Shown here: positions 8,780 through 17,900 of the stretch, piece after piece | Layout: every line of letters starts with the position of its first letter | Position numbering within the stretch: the first letter of the stretch is position 1 | Assembly: GCF_000372645.1 (NCBI RefSeq) | Contig: NZ_APMP01000027.1 | Span: forward strand, 1 to 64,000 | From: Caulobacter vibrioides OR37 | GTDB taxonomy: Bacteria; Pseudomonadota; Alphaproteobacteria; Caulobacterales; Caulobacteraceae | Length of the DNA stretch: 64,000 bases | Direction of reading: 5' to 3' | Made by a program: the position numbers and the translations under genes | The notes under the pieces: generated by a model | The model's database searches: none | What the model saw: only the letters and a program-made list of their open reading frames with translations | Told to the model about the DNA's origin: nothing

Positions 8780-10897
8780 CTAGCCGCCCTGGCCCGGCGC
8801 GAACGGGAACACGAGACTCTCGTAGTATTCCAGCGACTTGGCCGGCGGCTTTTCGCCGGGCGGCAGCGGACGCTTGGAGAAGGTCTGGAACCAGGCGATC
8901 GAGGCGTCGCGCCACCACTGGGCTTCGTCGCGCTGGATCTTCAGATAGTCGGCGACCTCGGCGTGGCGGCGAGCGTCGACATAGGGCGCCAGCGTCGCCC
9001 AGGTCCGGTTCATACCGTCCACATAGGCCACGCCGGCCGAGTAGCGCCTGACCATCCCGTCCCACAGGGTGTCGCCCGACTTCAGCCGGTAGTCCCAGGG
9101 CAGGTGGTGGAACCACAGCAGGTTCTTCTCGTCGACACACTTGAGGTCGGCGAAGCAGGCGCCGACGGCCGGGGCGTACTGGGCGGTGGCGTTGCTGCCG
9201 GTCGGGGTGCGGTCGAAGCCGACGCCGTCCGGCCCGGCCTTGGCGTAGTAGACGCTGGTCCAGTCCGCGCGCGGGCCGCCGCTGACCCAGGGGCCGGGGC
9301 CGTAGTGGCCGTCGCGGCCCATCTGGTGGTGCAGGCCCAACGGGGTCATGTAGTCGACCGCCGCCTCGCGCGAGCCCATCATCATCGCGACCACCGGCTT
9401 CACCAGGCGCGGGTCGTTGCCGAAGGTCATCCGCGTCCAGTCCTCGGCGATTGCTCGCGACGAGGCCTCCGGATCCCAGGCCAGCCGGCCGAAGACGTAC
9501 CAGTTGGCCTGGTCGAACTGCGAGCCCGACCAGTTGCGGTCGCTGCCGATATTGGCCACGCCCGCCATCACCGTCAGCTTGCGCCCGTCCAGCTGTCCGT
9601 CGACCACCTTGGCCACGGTCGAGCCCTTGCCTTCGGCCATGGTGTCCGACTTCAGGGTCTCCTCGTAGAGCGGCCCCAGATAGACGAGGTGGGTCGAGAA
9701 CCCGAGGTATTCCTTGGTGATCTGGAACTCCATGCCGAGGTTCGACTTGGGCATGGCGCCGAACAGCGGGTGGAACGGCTCGCGCGGCTGGAAGTCGATG
9801 GCGCCGTTCTTGACCTGGATGACCACGTTGTCGCGGAACTGGCCGTCGAACGGCTTGAACTCCGAATAGCCCTGCTTGGCGCGGTCGTCGGGCTGCTGGT
9901 GCGAATAGACGAAGGCCCGCCAGATCACGACGCCGCCGTGCGGTCCGACCGCGTCGGCCAGCATGTTGGCCCCGTCGACATGGGTGCGGCCGTAGTCCTG
10001 CGGTCCCGGTTGGCCCTCGGAATTGGCCTTCACCAGGAAGCCGCCGAAGTCGGGAATGGCCTTGTAGAGCTCGTCGGCCTTGGCCTTCCAGAACGCCGCC
10101 ACGGCGGGGTCCAGCGGGTCGGCGGACTTCAGCCCGCCGATCTCGATCGGCGCCGACCATCGGGCCGACAGATAGACCTTGATCCCGTAGGGCCGCAGCG
10201 TGTCGGCCACGGCGGCGGCCTTGGCGATATAGGGCGCGGTCAGGCTGTCGGCCTTGGCGTTGACGTTGTTCAGCACCGCGCCGTTGATCCCGATCGAGGC
10301 GTTGGCGCGGGCGTAGTCGACGAGCCGGGGATCGACGTGGCCGGGCAGCCGCCACCAGTCGAAGATCGACTGGCCGGCATAGCCGCGCTCGACCGTGCGG
10401 TTCAGATTGTCCCAGTGGTTCAGCATCCGCAGCTTCACCTTGGGCGCGGACGCGATGTCCAGCTTGTCCACGCTCTGGCGGGTCTGGATCAGGGAGAGAT
10501 AGCGGAACACGCCGTAGAGCACGCCGACGTCGCGGTTGGCGGCGATCACCGTGGTCGTCCTGCCGTTCACGGTCAGGGTGCGGATCCGGTAGCCTTCGTC
10601 GCCCAGGGCCGTGTCGGCGCTATCGGCCTTCAGCAGGATCACCCCGTCGCGCGAGCCGGCGGCGGCGCTGGCGGGCTTGCCGACCAGGCCGGTGAGACCG
10701 CGCTCCAGCTCGGCCCGGGCGACCTTCATCGTCGGGGTGTCGCGGGTGGGCGCGATGGCGGCGGCGCGGGCGGCGTAGGCCGCGCGGACCGAGGCCTCGA
10801 CCGGCTTGTAGCGCAGCCACAGGTCATAGCCGTCCTCGGCCCGGGCGGCCGGGGCGACGACGAGCGCTAAGCCGAGGATCAGGGCCAGCAGACGCAT
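8780..10897 (-). CDS. aguA: Alpha-glucuronidase, glycoside hydrolase family 67
   Basis: A 705-residue enzyme with a signal peptide (MRLLALILGLALVVAPAARA). It releases 4-O-methyl-D-glucuronic acid from xylo-oligosaccharides. GH67 landmarks include RMLNHWDNLNRTVERGYAGQSIFDW, YARANASIGINGAVLNNVNA, LSARWSAPIEIGGLKSADPLDP, and DFGGFLVKANSEGQPGPQDYGRTHVDGANMLA, the acid/base region with the DFGG and EGQPGP signatures. The three domains expected of the family (N-terminal beta-sandwich, TIM barrel, helical C-terminus) fit the length. The start at 10897 follows GGGAG and begins the signal peptide; the open frame upstream is non-coding. It is divergent from the FadR-type regulator and shares with it an intergenic region rich in operator-like palindromes. 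Confidence 0.94.
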   Translation of the reverse strand: MRLLALILGLALVVAPAARAEDGYDLWLRYKPVEASVRAAYAARAAAIAPTRDTPTMKVARAELERGLTGLVGKPASAAAGSRDGVILLKADSADTALGDEGYRIRTLTVNGRTTTVIAANRDVGVLYGVFRYLSLIQTRQSVDKLDIASAPKVKLRMLNHWDNLNRTVERGYAGQSIFDWWRLPGHVDPRLVDYARANASIGINGAVLNNVNAKADSLTAPYIAKAAAVADTLRPYGIKVYLSARWSAPIEIGGLKSADPLDPAVAAFWKAKADELYKAIPDFGGFLVKANSEGQPGPQDYGRTHVDGANMLADAVGPHGGVVIWRAFVYSHQQPDDRAKQGYSEFKPFDGQFRDNVVIQVKNGAIDFQPREPFHPLFGAMPKSNLGMEFQITKEYLGFSTHLVYLGPLYEETLKSDTMAEGKGSTVAKVVDGQLDGRKLTVMAGVANIGSDRNWSGSQFDQANWYVFGRLAWDPEASSRAIAEDWTRMTFGNDPRLVKPVVAMMMGSREAAVDYMTPLGLHHQMGRDGHYGPGPWVSGGPRADWTSVYYAKAGPDGVGFDRTPTGSNATAQYAPAVGACFADLKCVDEKNLLWFHHLPWDYRLKSGDTLWDGMVRRYSAGVAYVDGMNRTWATLAPYVDARRHAEVADYLKIQRDEAQWWRDASIAWFQTFSKRPLPPGEKPPAKSLEYYESLVFPFAPGQGG

Positions 10898-11268
10898 CCG
10901 TTTCACTCCCGCTTCATGTCCGATCGTCCGGGGCGAAGACGGGATCCAGCGCGCTGTACCACCGCCCTCGATCCGGGTCCCGGCCTTGGTCGGGAGGATC
11001 GGCTTCTTGACTTGCGGACCCTCGGCGGCGCCGGCTTCGCGGTCGCCCCGAAGGTCGTCACGGCTAGTCTTAGAGGTCTGACCACGTCGTTGACAACCTT
11101 TATGGTACCGGTACATCGACGTTGCCGGGCTCGAAATTCAGGGGATCCAGCGGCGACGCGGTCTGACCTCTTGGCCAAGACCCGCGAGAAAACAGACCGG
11201 CCGGCGCGGGGCTCGTGGTAAAGGTCGCCAACCGCCACCCAAGCCAGCGTCTCAGTTCTCCGCCGACC
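10898..11268. promoter_or_regulatory. Divergent control region between alpha-glucuronidase and FadR-type regulator
   Basis: A 371-bp gap without a credible gene. It contains GGTCTGACC twice (11075-11083, followed by A; and 11160-11168) and a palindrome GTACCGGTAC within 11101-11116. These resemble TGGTN-ACCA operators of GntR regulators of the FCD class. A TTGACA hexamer lies at 11090-11095. On the minus strand TTGTCA and TAAGAC, 18 bases apart, flank the first GGTCTGACC and could form the glucuronidase promoter. Motif presence is seen; promoter and operator roles are inferred. Confidence 0.6.
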
Positions 11269-12018
11269 ATGTCAGACACCGTCAAGCTCTACCGCAAGAT
11301 CGCCGACGCCGTGGCCGGGTCCATCGAGTCCGGACAGTACGCGATCGGCGACCGCCTGCCGACCGAGCGGGAACTGGCCGAGCACTTCGGCGTCTCCCGC
11401 CCCACCCTGCGCGAGGCGATGATCGCGCTGGAGATGCTGGGCATGATCGAGGCGCGCCACGGCCTGGGCATCTATGTCACCGCCACCGCTCGCCCCGTCG
11501 TCCCCAGCGCCGAGATCGACTTCGAGATAGGGGCCTTCGAGCTGATCGAGGCCCGCCGCCTGTTCGAGGGCGAGGCCGCCGCCCTGGCCGCCACCTCGAT
11601 CGGCGACGAACAGATCGCCGCGCTGGAGGACCTGCTCCGCAAGATGCACGACGAGGAGGAGATCCGGGGCGAGGACGCCGACCGCGAGTTCCACCTGACC
11701 ATCGCCCGCGCCACCGGCAACGGCGCGATCATCGCCACGATCGAGAACCTGTGGGACTGGCGCAACCGCTCGCCGCTGGCGCGGAACATCCTGGCCCGCG
11801 CGCGGGGCCTGGGCCTTGAGCCCCGCATCGCCGAGCACCGCCGCGTGGTCGAGGCGCTGAAGGCCCGCGATCCCGCCGCCGCCCGCCTGGCCATGCGCGA
11901 CCACCTCGAACGGGTCATCGACCACCTTCTGCACGCGACCGAGACCGAGGCCGTGCAACGGGCGAAACAGGAAACCAAGGCGCGGCGCGACACGATCGCC
12001 AAGCGGGTGGCGATTTAG
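11269..12018 (+). CDS. FadR/GntR-family regulator (FCD domain), probable glucuronate/xylan regulator
   Basis: A 249-residue regulator. The winged helix-turn-helix of the GntR type occupies about residues 5-75 (YAIGDRLPTERELAEHFGVSRPTLREAMIALEMLGMIEARHGLGIYV). An FCD effector domain follows (ELIEARRLFEGEAAALAA, DREFHLTIARATGN, EHRRVVEALKARDPAAARLAMRDHL), carrying the Asp/His metal-binding positions of that fold. The arrangement matches UxuR/ExuR-like regulators of hexuronate catabolism. It is divergent from the alpha-glucuronidase, with GntR-like operators between them. A GTG at 11215 is in frame, but the ATG used here begins just before the conserved domain. The effector is inferred to be a uronate or its derivative. 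Confidence 0.9.
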   Translation: MSDTVKLYRKIADAVAGSIESGQYAIGDRLPTERELAEHFGVSRPTLREAMIALEMLGMIEARHGLGIYVTATARPVVPSAEIDFEIGAFELIEARRLFEGEAAALAATSIGDEQIAALEDLLRKMHDEEEIRGEDADREFHLTIARATGNGAIIATIENLWDWRNRSPLARNILARARGLGLEPRIAEHRRVVEALKARDPAAARLAMRDHLERVIDHLLHATETEAVQRAKQETKARRDTIAKRVAI

Positions 12019-12040
12019 GTAGCCCCGACGCCGCGCGGGC

Positions 12041-12180
12041 TCCCCTTCTCCCTGCTAGGGGAGGTGGCTCGATGCGAATACGCAGCGAGACGGAGGGGTC
12101 CAGCGCCACGTCGCGTGGCGCCTGCGCAGGCCCCCTCCACCGCCTTCGGCGGTCCCCCTCCCCCAAGAGGGGGAGGAGAG
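12041..12180. repeat. GC-rich intergenic palindromic repeat (copy B)
   Basis: Begins with a CTCCCC/GGGGAG stem, continues with GAGGTGGCTCGATGCGAATA and GAGACGGAGGGG, and ends with CACCGCCTTCGGCGGT and the CTCCCCCAAGAGGGGGAG hairpin. The same blocks recur at 37.0 kb and 63.7 kb. It fills the gap between the FadR regulator and the acyltransferase. An open frame running through it into the acyltransferase is therefore not taken as coding. Confidence 0.75.
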
Positions 12181-12215
12181 GTGACGCCCGCGCCGTCCCA
12201 TGCCACCACTCCGCC

Positions 12216-13292
12216 ATGCCGAAGTTCCCGCCGCTCAAGCCCGACTCCGACCAGATGCTGCATCTCGACGCCCTGCGCATCGTCGGGGCGGTGATGATCG
12301 TGGTGTTTCACTTCAACCGCTTCATCGACCTGGACGGGCGCTGGCGGGTCGCCGACGACGCGATCAAGGCCTACTCGCTGATCGTCGACCTGTTCTTCCT
12401 GATCTCGGGCTACGTGATGGCCGCGATCTATGCCGGGCGGCTGACCAGTTGGAGCCGGTATCGCGACTTTCTCCAGAAGCGGATCGCGCGGCTGGGGCCG
12501 CTGCACTGGGCGACCCTGCTGGCGTTCGTGGTCATCGCGGCGCTGGGCTGGACGGGCGTGATCAACGAGCGCGACCCGTCGCGCTATGACGTGACCTGCA
12601 TCCCCCAGAACATCCTGTTCATCCACGCCTGGGGGACCTGCAAGGCCCAGACCTGGAACTTCGTCAGCTGGGCGATCAGCGCCGAAATGGGCCTGTACGT
12701 CGCCCTGCCCCCGCTGTTCGTGATCACCGCCAGAGGCCCCTGGATCACCGCCGCCGCGGCGTTTGGAAGCCTCGTCCTGCTGCTGTGGATCTCGCGGACC
12801 GGCGAGACCTTCTCGCAGTGGACCTACGACTTCGGCGTCGCCCGCGCGGTTCCGGGCTTCCTGTTGGGCATGTGGGCGTTCCAGGTCAGGGGCGCGCTGG
12901 CGCGACTGCCGCTGGCCCGCGTCGCGATGTGGGGGCTGCTGGCGGCCTTCGCGGTCGCCGGCGCGTTCCACGTCCCGCGCACGGCCCTGCTGTTTCTCGT
13001 CTACGCCGTGGGCCTGGCCGGGGTCGCGGCCGACGCGCGCGGCGTTCAGGGAGGGGTCAGCCAGGCCCTGGCGCCCTGGGCGCAGCTGTCCTTCAGCCTC
13101 TATCTGCTGCACCCGCTGGCGCTGAAGATCGCGCTGAACTGGGTGGGCCTCGGCGCCTGGGGCCTGACCGGCGACGCCATGCGGCTGTGGTGCCTGCTGT
13201 GGGTGATCCTGCTGTTCCCGATCGCCTATGCGTCGCTGGTGCTGTTCGAGCGCCCGGCGCGGGATCGGCTGGCGACGTGGGGGAAGCACTGA
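12216..13292 (+). CDS. Acyltransferase family 3 (OafA/NodX-like) membrane protein
   Basis: A 358-residue membrane protein with about ten hydrophobic segments. It starts with HLDALRIVGAVMIVVFHFNRF, the family's first helix with the catalytic-type His, and continues with VDLFFLISGYVMAAIYAGR and FLQKRIARLGPLHWATLLAFVV, the conserved R-rich loop after helix 3. It ends with LSFSLYLLHPLALK and an ERPARD tail. The family transfers acetyl or other acyl groups onto sugars of O-antigen, exopolysaccharide or peptidoglycan at the membrane. The acceptor cannot be told from sequence. The start at 12216 excludes the upstream repeat copy B. No gene for a known polysaccharide is adjacent. Confidence 0.88.
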   Translation: MPKFPPLKPDSDQMLHLDALRIVGAVMIVVFHFNRFIDLDGRWRVADDAIKAYSLIVDLFFLISGYVMAAIYAGRLTSWSRYRDFLQKRIARLGPLHWATLLAFVVIAALGWTGVINERDPSRYDVTCIPQNILFIHAWGTCKAQTWNFVSWAISAEMGLYVALPPLFVITARGPWITAAAAFGSLVLLLWISRTGETFSQWTYDFGVARAVPGFLLGMWAFQVRGALARLPLARVAMWGLLAAFAVAGAFHVPRTALLFLVYAVGLAGVAADARGVQGGVSQALAPWAQLSFSLYLLHPLALKIALNWVGLGAWGLTGDAMRLWCLLWVILLFPIAYASLVLFERPARDRLATWGKH

Positions 13293-13299
13293 GCGAGCT

Positions 13300-13433
13300 C
13301 CCTCTCTCTTGGAGAGAGGGTTGGGGTGAGAAATTACGGCGTTCGATGGAGCGCCGGCACGCCGTCAACCGGCGTAACCTCTCACCCTCCCACCGCTGCG
13401 CGGCGGGTCCCTCCCTCTCTCAAAGAGAGAGGG
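13300..13433. repeat. Intergenic palindromic repeat (CCCTCTCTC type, copy C)
   Basis: Two nearly identical hairpins bound the element: CCCTCTCTC-ttg-GAGAGAGGG (13300-13320) and CCCTCTCTC-aaa-GAGAGAGGG (13413-13433). An inner pair of short inverted repeats lies between (GCCGGCACGCC / ACCGGCGTAACC; CCGCTGCGCGGCGG). The right hairpin overlaps the last codons of the HAD phosphatase gene and supplies its stop. The hairpins could end both convergent transcripts. Confidence 0.75.
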
Positions 13434-14127
13434 ATACTTGATCCACCCAAGCCGGCAGCTCGCCGATATTCGCCAGCTCGGCATAGCGCGCGTGGCCGAC
13501 CGGGGCCTCGGCCGCTTCGTGGGCCCAGACCAGCGGGTATGGGATCAGGGCGCCCCAGCAGCCGGCTTCGAGGGCTGGCAGGATGTCGGACCTCATCGAG
13601 TTGCCGGCCATCACCGCCTGGCCCGCCCCCGTGCCGTGGCGATCGAAGACCCGGCGATAGGTGTCGGCGTCCTTCTCGGACACGATCTCGACGGCCACGA
13701 AATAGTCGCCCAGGCCCGACGAGGCCAGTTTCTGCTCCTGGTGCAGCAGGTCGCCCTTGGTGACGAGGACCAGGCGATAGCGCTCCGACAGCGCGGCCAG
13801 GGCCGTCTCGACGCCCGGCAGCGGCTCGATCGGTTCGGTCAGCATCTCGCGGCCGACGGCCAGGATCTCGCGGATCACGCGGGTGTCGACGGCCCCGTCG
13901 GTGACCTCCAGCGCCGTCTCGATCATCGACAGGGTGAAGCCCTTGGCCCCGTAGCCATAGACCCGCAGGTTGCGCTTCTCGACGGCGACCAGCTGGGCCT
14001 CGATCTTCTCGGCCTCGCCGTGGTCGGACAGCAGGTCCACGAAGCGGGCGTGGGAGAGGCGGAACTTGCTCTCGCAGTGCCAGAGCGTGTCGTCGGCGTC
14101 GACGCCGACGGTGGTGATCGTGGTCAT
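13420..14127 (-). CDS. HAD-superfamily hydrolase (phosphatase)
   Basis: A 235-residue soluble protein with the HAD motif I DADDTLW near residue 10. A Thr in LVLVTKGDL serves as motif II, and a K plus GNSMRSDILPALEAG provides motifs III and IV. The small helical cap between motifs I and II is of the type found in phosphoglycolate-phosphatase-like enzymes. It most likely dephosphorylates a small metabolite; the substrate is not known. The last residues (QVSLSL) are encoded by one arm of repeat copy C. The gene was therefore probably extended or re-stopped by insertion of that repeat. It is convergent with the acyltransferase. Confidence 0.88.
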   Translation of the reverse strand: MTTITTVGVDADDTLWHCESKFRLSHARFVDLLSDHGEAEKIEAQLVAVEKRNLRVYGYGAKGFTLSMIETALEVTDGAVDTRVIREILAVGREMLTEPIEPLPGVETALAALSERYRLVLVTKGDLLHQEQKLASSGLGDYFVAVEIVSEKDADTYRRVFDRHGTGAGQAVMAGNSMRSDILPALEAGCWGALIPYPLVWAHEAAEAPVGHARYAELANIGELPAWVDQVSLSL

Positions 14128-14153
14128 GGGCGCGAGCCTATCACCGGATGGGA

Positions 14154-14171
14154 CATAAGGACATCCTTATG
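14154..14171. promoter_or_regulatory. Perfect inverted repeat, possible operator
   Basis: CATAAGGA-CA-TCCTTATG, two 8-bp arms around a 2-bp centre, sits 27 bp upstream of the HAD gene and about 70 bp upstream of the divergent small membrane protein gene. Symmetry, AT content and position suggest a repressor or activator site. No matching regulator was identified. Confidence 0.4.
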
Positions 14172-14242
14172 CCTCGCGCCCCTTACGCCGTCTTTATACG
14201 GAACGACCGCTTCCACACGGCGCGCTTACGGGCGGAAGGGAT

Positions 14243-14527
14243 ATGGGGGGCCGTCTCGTCAAAGCCGGAGCCGCCGCCATGCGCCCACCTCGCCGCCATA
14301 GCCGTTTGCTGGTCGCGCTGATGGTTCTAGGCCTCGGCGGTTTCGTCGCGCTGCTGGGCCTGGGCTCGCGGTTTCCGGCCCACGGCGACGTGCTGCGGCT
14401 TCTGGCCGTGGCGTGGTTCGTCGTGTTCGGCGCGGCGCGGCTTCTGGTCCATCTGGATCAGGCGGTCGGCGAGGCCGACGACGCCCTGCCCAGGATCGCC
14501 CGCCTGCGCGGTCGCGGCGAGATCTAG
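14243..14527 (+). CDS. Small membrane protein of unknown function
   Basis: A 94-residue protein with two predicted membrane helices (LLVALMVLGLGGFVALLGLG and LRLLAVAWFVVFGAARLLVHL) between a basic N-terminus and a charged C-terminus (DQAVGEADDALPRIARLRGRGEI). The first ATG has GGAAGGG just upstream; an in-frame ATG at 14279 is the alternative and would give 82 residues. No family was recognised. It is divergent from the HAD phosphatase and convergent with the 46-residue protein. Confidence 0.6.
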   Translation: MGGRLVKAGAAAMRPPRRHSRLLVALMVLGLGGFVALLGLGSRFPAHGDVLRLLAVAWFVVFGAARLLVHLDQAVGEADDALPRIARLRGRGEI

Positions 14528-14550
14528 ACCGGTGGAGGGCCTGTTCGCCT

Positions 14551-14691
14551 TCAGAGCGTCAGGACCACGAACAGGATCGCGCTCACGGGAATAGCGGCCG
14601 ACAGCGCCATGTGCAGCAGGGTCTCGCCCAGACGGAACGCGTCGCGGGTCGGGAGGGAAAGGGCGATCTTCGGGTCGGCGGCTGAGGTCAT
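14551..14691 (-). CDS. 46-residue membrane peptide downstream of the TonB receptor
   Basis: A short reading frame beginning MTSAADPKIALSLP and ending with one hydrophobic helix (HMALSAAIPVSAILFVVLTL). An AAGGAG ribosome site lies eight bases before the ATG at 14691, and codon use is high in third-position GC. It lies downstream of the receptor gene on the same strand but beyond that gene's terminator. No function is known. A polypeptide this short could be an accessory to a membrane complex, but nothing in the sequence shows it. Confidence 0.6.
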   Translation of the reverse strand: MTSAADPKIALSLPTRDAFRLGETLLHMALSAAIPVSAILFVVLTL

Positions 14692-14810
14692 GGGGAGTGC
14701 TCCTTGCACGCCTGGGAGCTTAAGCGTGAAATCCTTAACGCCCCGCCAGCCCTGGACGCCGAAGCCGCCGCGAACGGTTGCGACAGATTGTCCACGCTCC
14801 CTCCCGAAAC

Positions 14811-14844
14811 GAAAAAACGGCGCGCTCCGAGAAGGAGCGCGCCG
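14811..14844 (-). terminator. Rho-independent terminator of the TonB receptor gene
   Basis: On the minus strand a perfect 11-bp stem (CGGCGCGCTCC / GGAGCGCGCCG) with a 5-base loop is followed at once by TTTTTTCG. It lies about 90 bp past the receptor stop codon. Confidence 0.85.
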
Positions 14845-14936
14845 AGACATTCGCGCGGCTGGGAGGAGAACCGTCCGCGCGCAAAAACCGGGAGGCTCGC
14901 CCGCCGGTCCAGGCGCGCGGACCGGCGGGCGAGGGT

Positions 14937-17900
14937 TTAGAACGTCGCCCGCACGCCCAGCAGGAACTCGCGGCCGGGCTTGTAGTAGGTGAACGTGGCG
15001 TTGCTGTACTGGAAGTACGAGCGCTGCGCCGCGTTGGTCAGGTTGATGGCGTTGAACGTCACCTGCGGCAGGTTCCTCAGGCCGAACAGCTTCTCCAGGT
15101 CGAAGCTGGAGGAGAAGTCGACCTGCTTGTAGTCGTCGGTGAACAGCGCCGCCGAGCCGATGCCGTTCTGGTTGGCGCCGCTGGACTGCGAGCCCTGACG
15201 GAAGGTCTGGGTCAGGCGCAGGCTGACGCCGTGGTGCTCGTAGTAGCCGGTCAGGTTGTAGGTGTACTTGGCCACGCCATAGGCGATGGCCGGACCATCG
15301 CTGGTCTGGTCGACGATCGTGGCGTTGGCGTTGACGCCCAGGCCCTCGACGCCGAAGCGGCGGGTCAGGAAGTCCAGCGGCTGCACCCACTGGAATTCCA
15401 GGCCGTTGATCGTCAGCTTGTTGGGCACGTTGATCTGCGACTGGATCTGCACCTGAGCGCTGTTCGGACCGCCGCGCGAATTGATCGCCGTCTTCTGGGT
15501 GTCGTTCAGGGTGTCGTAGGTGATGCCGTACTGGGCCAGATACGAGAACGGCTGGGTCACGACGTTGTTGGTCGTGAAGCCGGTGATCGACTTGCGGAAC
15601 GCGTTGACCGCGATCACGCCTTCCTGGCCGGTATAGAACTCGAAGCCCAGGTCGATGTTCTTCGAGAAATACGGCTTCAGGGCCGAGTTGCCGATCGTGG
15701 CCTGGTCGGCCGACGGGGCGCTGAAGCTGACGCCCGGCAGCTGGGCGGCCGGGTCGGGACGGGTCATGGTCTCCGACACCGCCGCGCGGGCCACGGCGTG
15801 CTCGCTGACGTCATAGGCGATGTTCGCGGCCGGCAGCCACTTCGAATAGGTGTTCTCGACATAGACGAAGTTGACGAGGTTCGGATAGCGGGCGCCGTCC
15901 GGCAGCTGACCGCTGGCCGGCGTGTTGCGCGGGTCGGCCACCGAGACCCGGCCGCCGATCGTCTGCTTGGTGTGGACATAGCGGACGCCGACATTGAAGC
16001 GCAGGTCGTTGTCCAGCACCTGGGTGACGCCGTTCACCTCGGTATAGGCCGCGGCGTTCTTCTCGTTGATATAGCCGCCGCTGGCGCCGGTGTTGGAACC
16101 GCCGGTTTCGGGCGTGTTGTCGTGGAACTTGTCGTAATTGGTGGCCTTCTTGACCGCGTCCCAGTCGACCGTGACGAAGCCGGCCGGGCCGGGCTTCAGG
16201 AAGCTGGCCAGGTTGGCGGTCGGGATCAGCGAGCCGCCATAGGTCAGCGGCGTGGTCTGGCCGGCCGTGTAGCCCGTGCCATAGCCCGGATAGGTCGGGT
16301 AACCGGCCGGCGCGGCGCCCGGCTGGTTCAGGCCCTGGCAGGGCGGCTGGCCGTTGGGGGCCGGCAGGTAGATGTTCGGATTGTCGCCGCAGGTCGCGTT
16401 CTGCCAAGCCTGGCTGTTGTCATAGCCGCGGATGGTGCGCGAGACGTCGTCATAGTTGCCGCCGAACTTCAGGTTCAGCTTCTCGTCGCCCCAGGTGACC
16501 GAACCGCGCGCGCCCTTGGTCTCGTACCAGCGCTTCTCGTCCTGCATGTTCAACCGGCCGCCGGTCCACACGAAGTTGGCGGGGTTGTTCAGGTCGACGC
16601 TGCTCTTGATCGTCGGGATGCCGGTCGGATTGTAGGTGTAGTCGACCGTCGTCCCCTGCCCCAGCGCGGTGACCGGACCGAACGTCGGGCTTTCGCGGTG
16701 GAAGGTGCTCTTGGCGTAGTTGACCTGGCCCTCGACCTTCAGCTTGTCATTGATGCGCCATTCGCCGCCCGGATTGACGCCCCACAGCTCGGTCTTTTCG
16801 AGATAGGGACGGTATTCCAGGAAGAACTGCGAGTTGGCGTAGGTACCTTGGGTGACCGTGCAGCCGGCCGAGCAGTCGGTCTTGTCGTACTTGGTGTTCA
16901 GCGGGATCGCCGCGCCGTTGCGGACGATCCAGGCCATGTCCTCGCGCTGAAGATCGTTGTTCTTGTAGCCGTACATCCCGTCGAGATAGAAGCTCAGGTT
17001 CTCGGTCGGACGCCATTCGACGCTGCCGACCAGATTGATCCGATCGCGCGTGCCGAACTCGGCCGAGGGACGGCCCAGGCGCGGCAGCAGGCCGTTGTCG
17101 ATCTGCTGGATCGTCGCGCCGGGGTTCTTGGACAGCAGGAAGGCCTGGTCGATCGTCGTGCCAGCCACCAGGCCGGCGCCCGCGCCGACCGGCACGGTCG
17201 ACGGGATCGTCCAGTTGCCGCCGCCCGTGGGATTGCAGCCGCTGGTCGCCCCGCACTGGGCGGCCGACAGGTTCGGGTTGGTGAAGCCGATCGTCTCATA
17301 GCCGCGCGTGTCGGTGTGCAGGCGCTGGCCCGAAACCCCGAACAGCACGCCGAAGGTGTCCCAGGTCTTGCTGAGGATCAGCGAACCCTTGCCGCCCAGG
17401 TCGGCGCCGCTGGGCTTCACCCCTTGCAGGCTGTAGGTGATGTGCTGGCCGGGGCGGTCGAACGGACGCGCCGAGCGCATGTCGATATTGCCCGCCGCGC
17501 CGCCTTCCAGCAGGTCGGCCGAGTAGCTCTTGTTGACCGTCAGCTTGGTGAAGAGATCGGTCGGGAAGAACGACAGATCGACCGAGCGGTCGGTGCCCTG
17601 CGCGTCGGTCGCGCCCGACGAGGCCACGGCGATCGAGGCGCCGTTCAGCGTCACGTTGGTGAAGTTGCTGCCCAGGCCGCGGATGGCGACGTTCGTGCCC
17701 TCGCCCGTGATGTCGCGGGTGATGGTGATGCCGGGGATGCGGTTGAAGGACTCGGCGATGTTGGAGTCGGGGAACTTGCCGATGTCCTCGGCGAAGATCG
17801 AGTCGGCGAAGCTGGTGGCCTCGCGCTTGGCGACCGTCGATTGCGCCAGGCTCTTGCGGTAGCCGGTGACGATGACTTCCTCGACGGCGTCGCCGTTGGA

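Noticed and set aside
12072..12215. N-terminal extension of the acyltransferase
   Set aside because: These codons are repeat copy B; the same DNA blocks recur non-coding elsewhere, and a good start lies at 12216.
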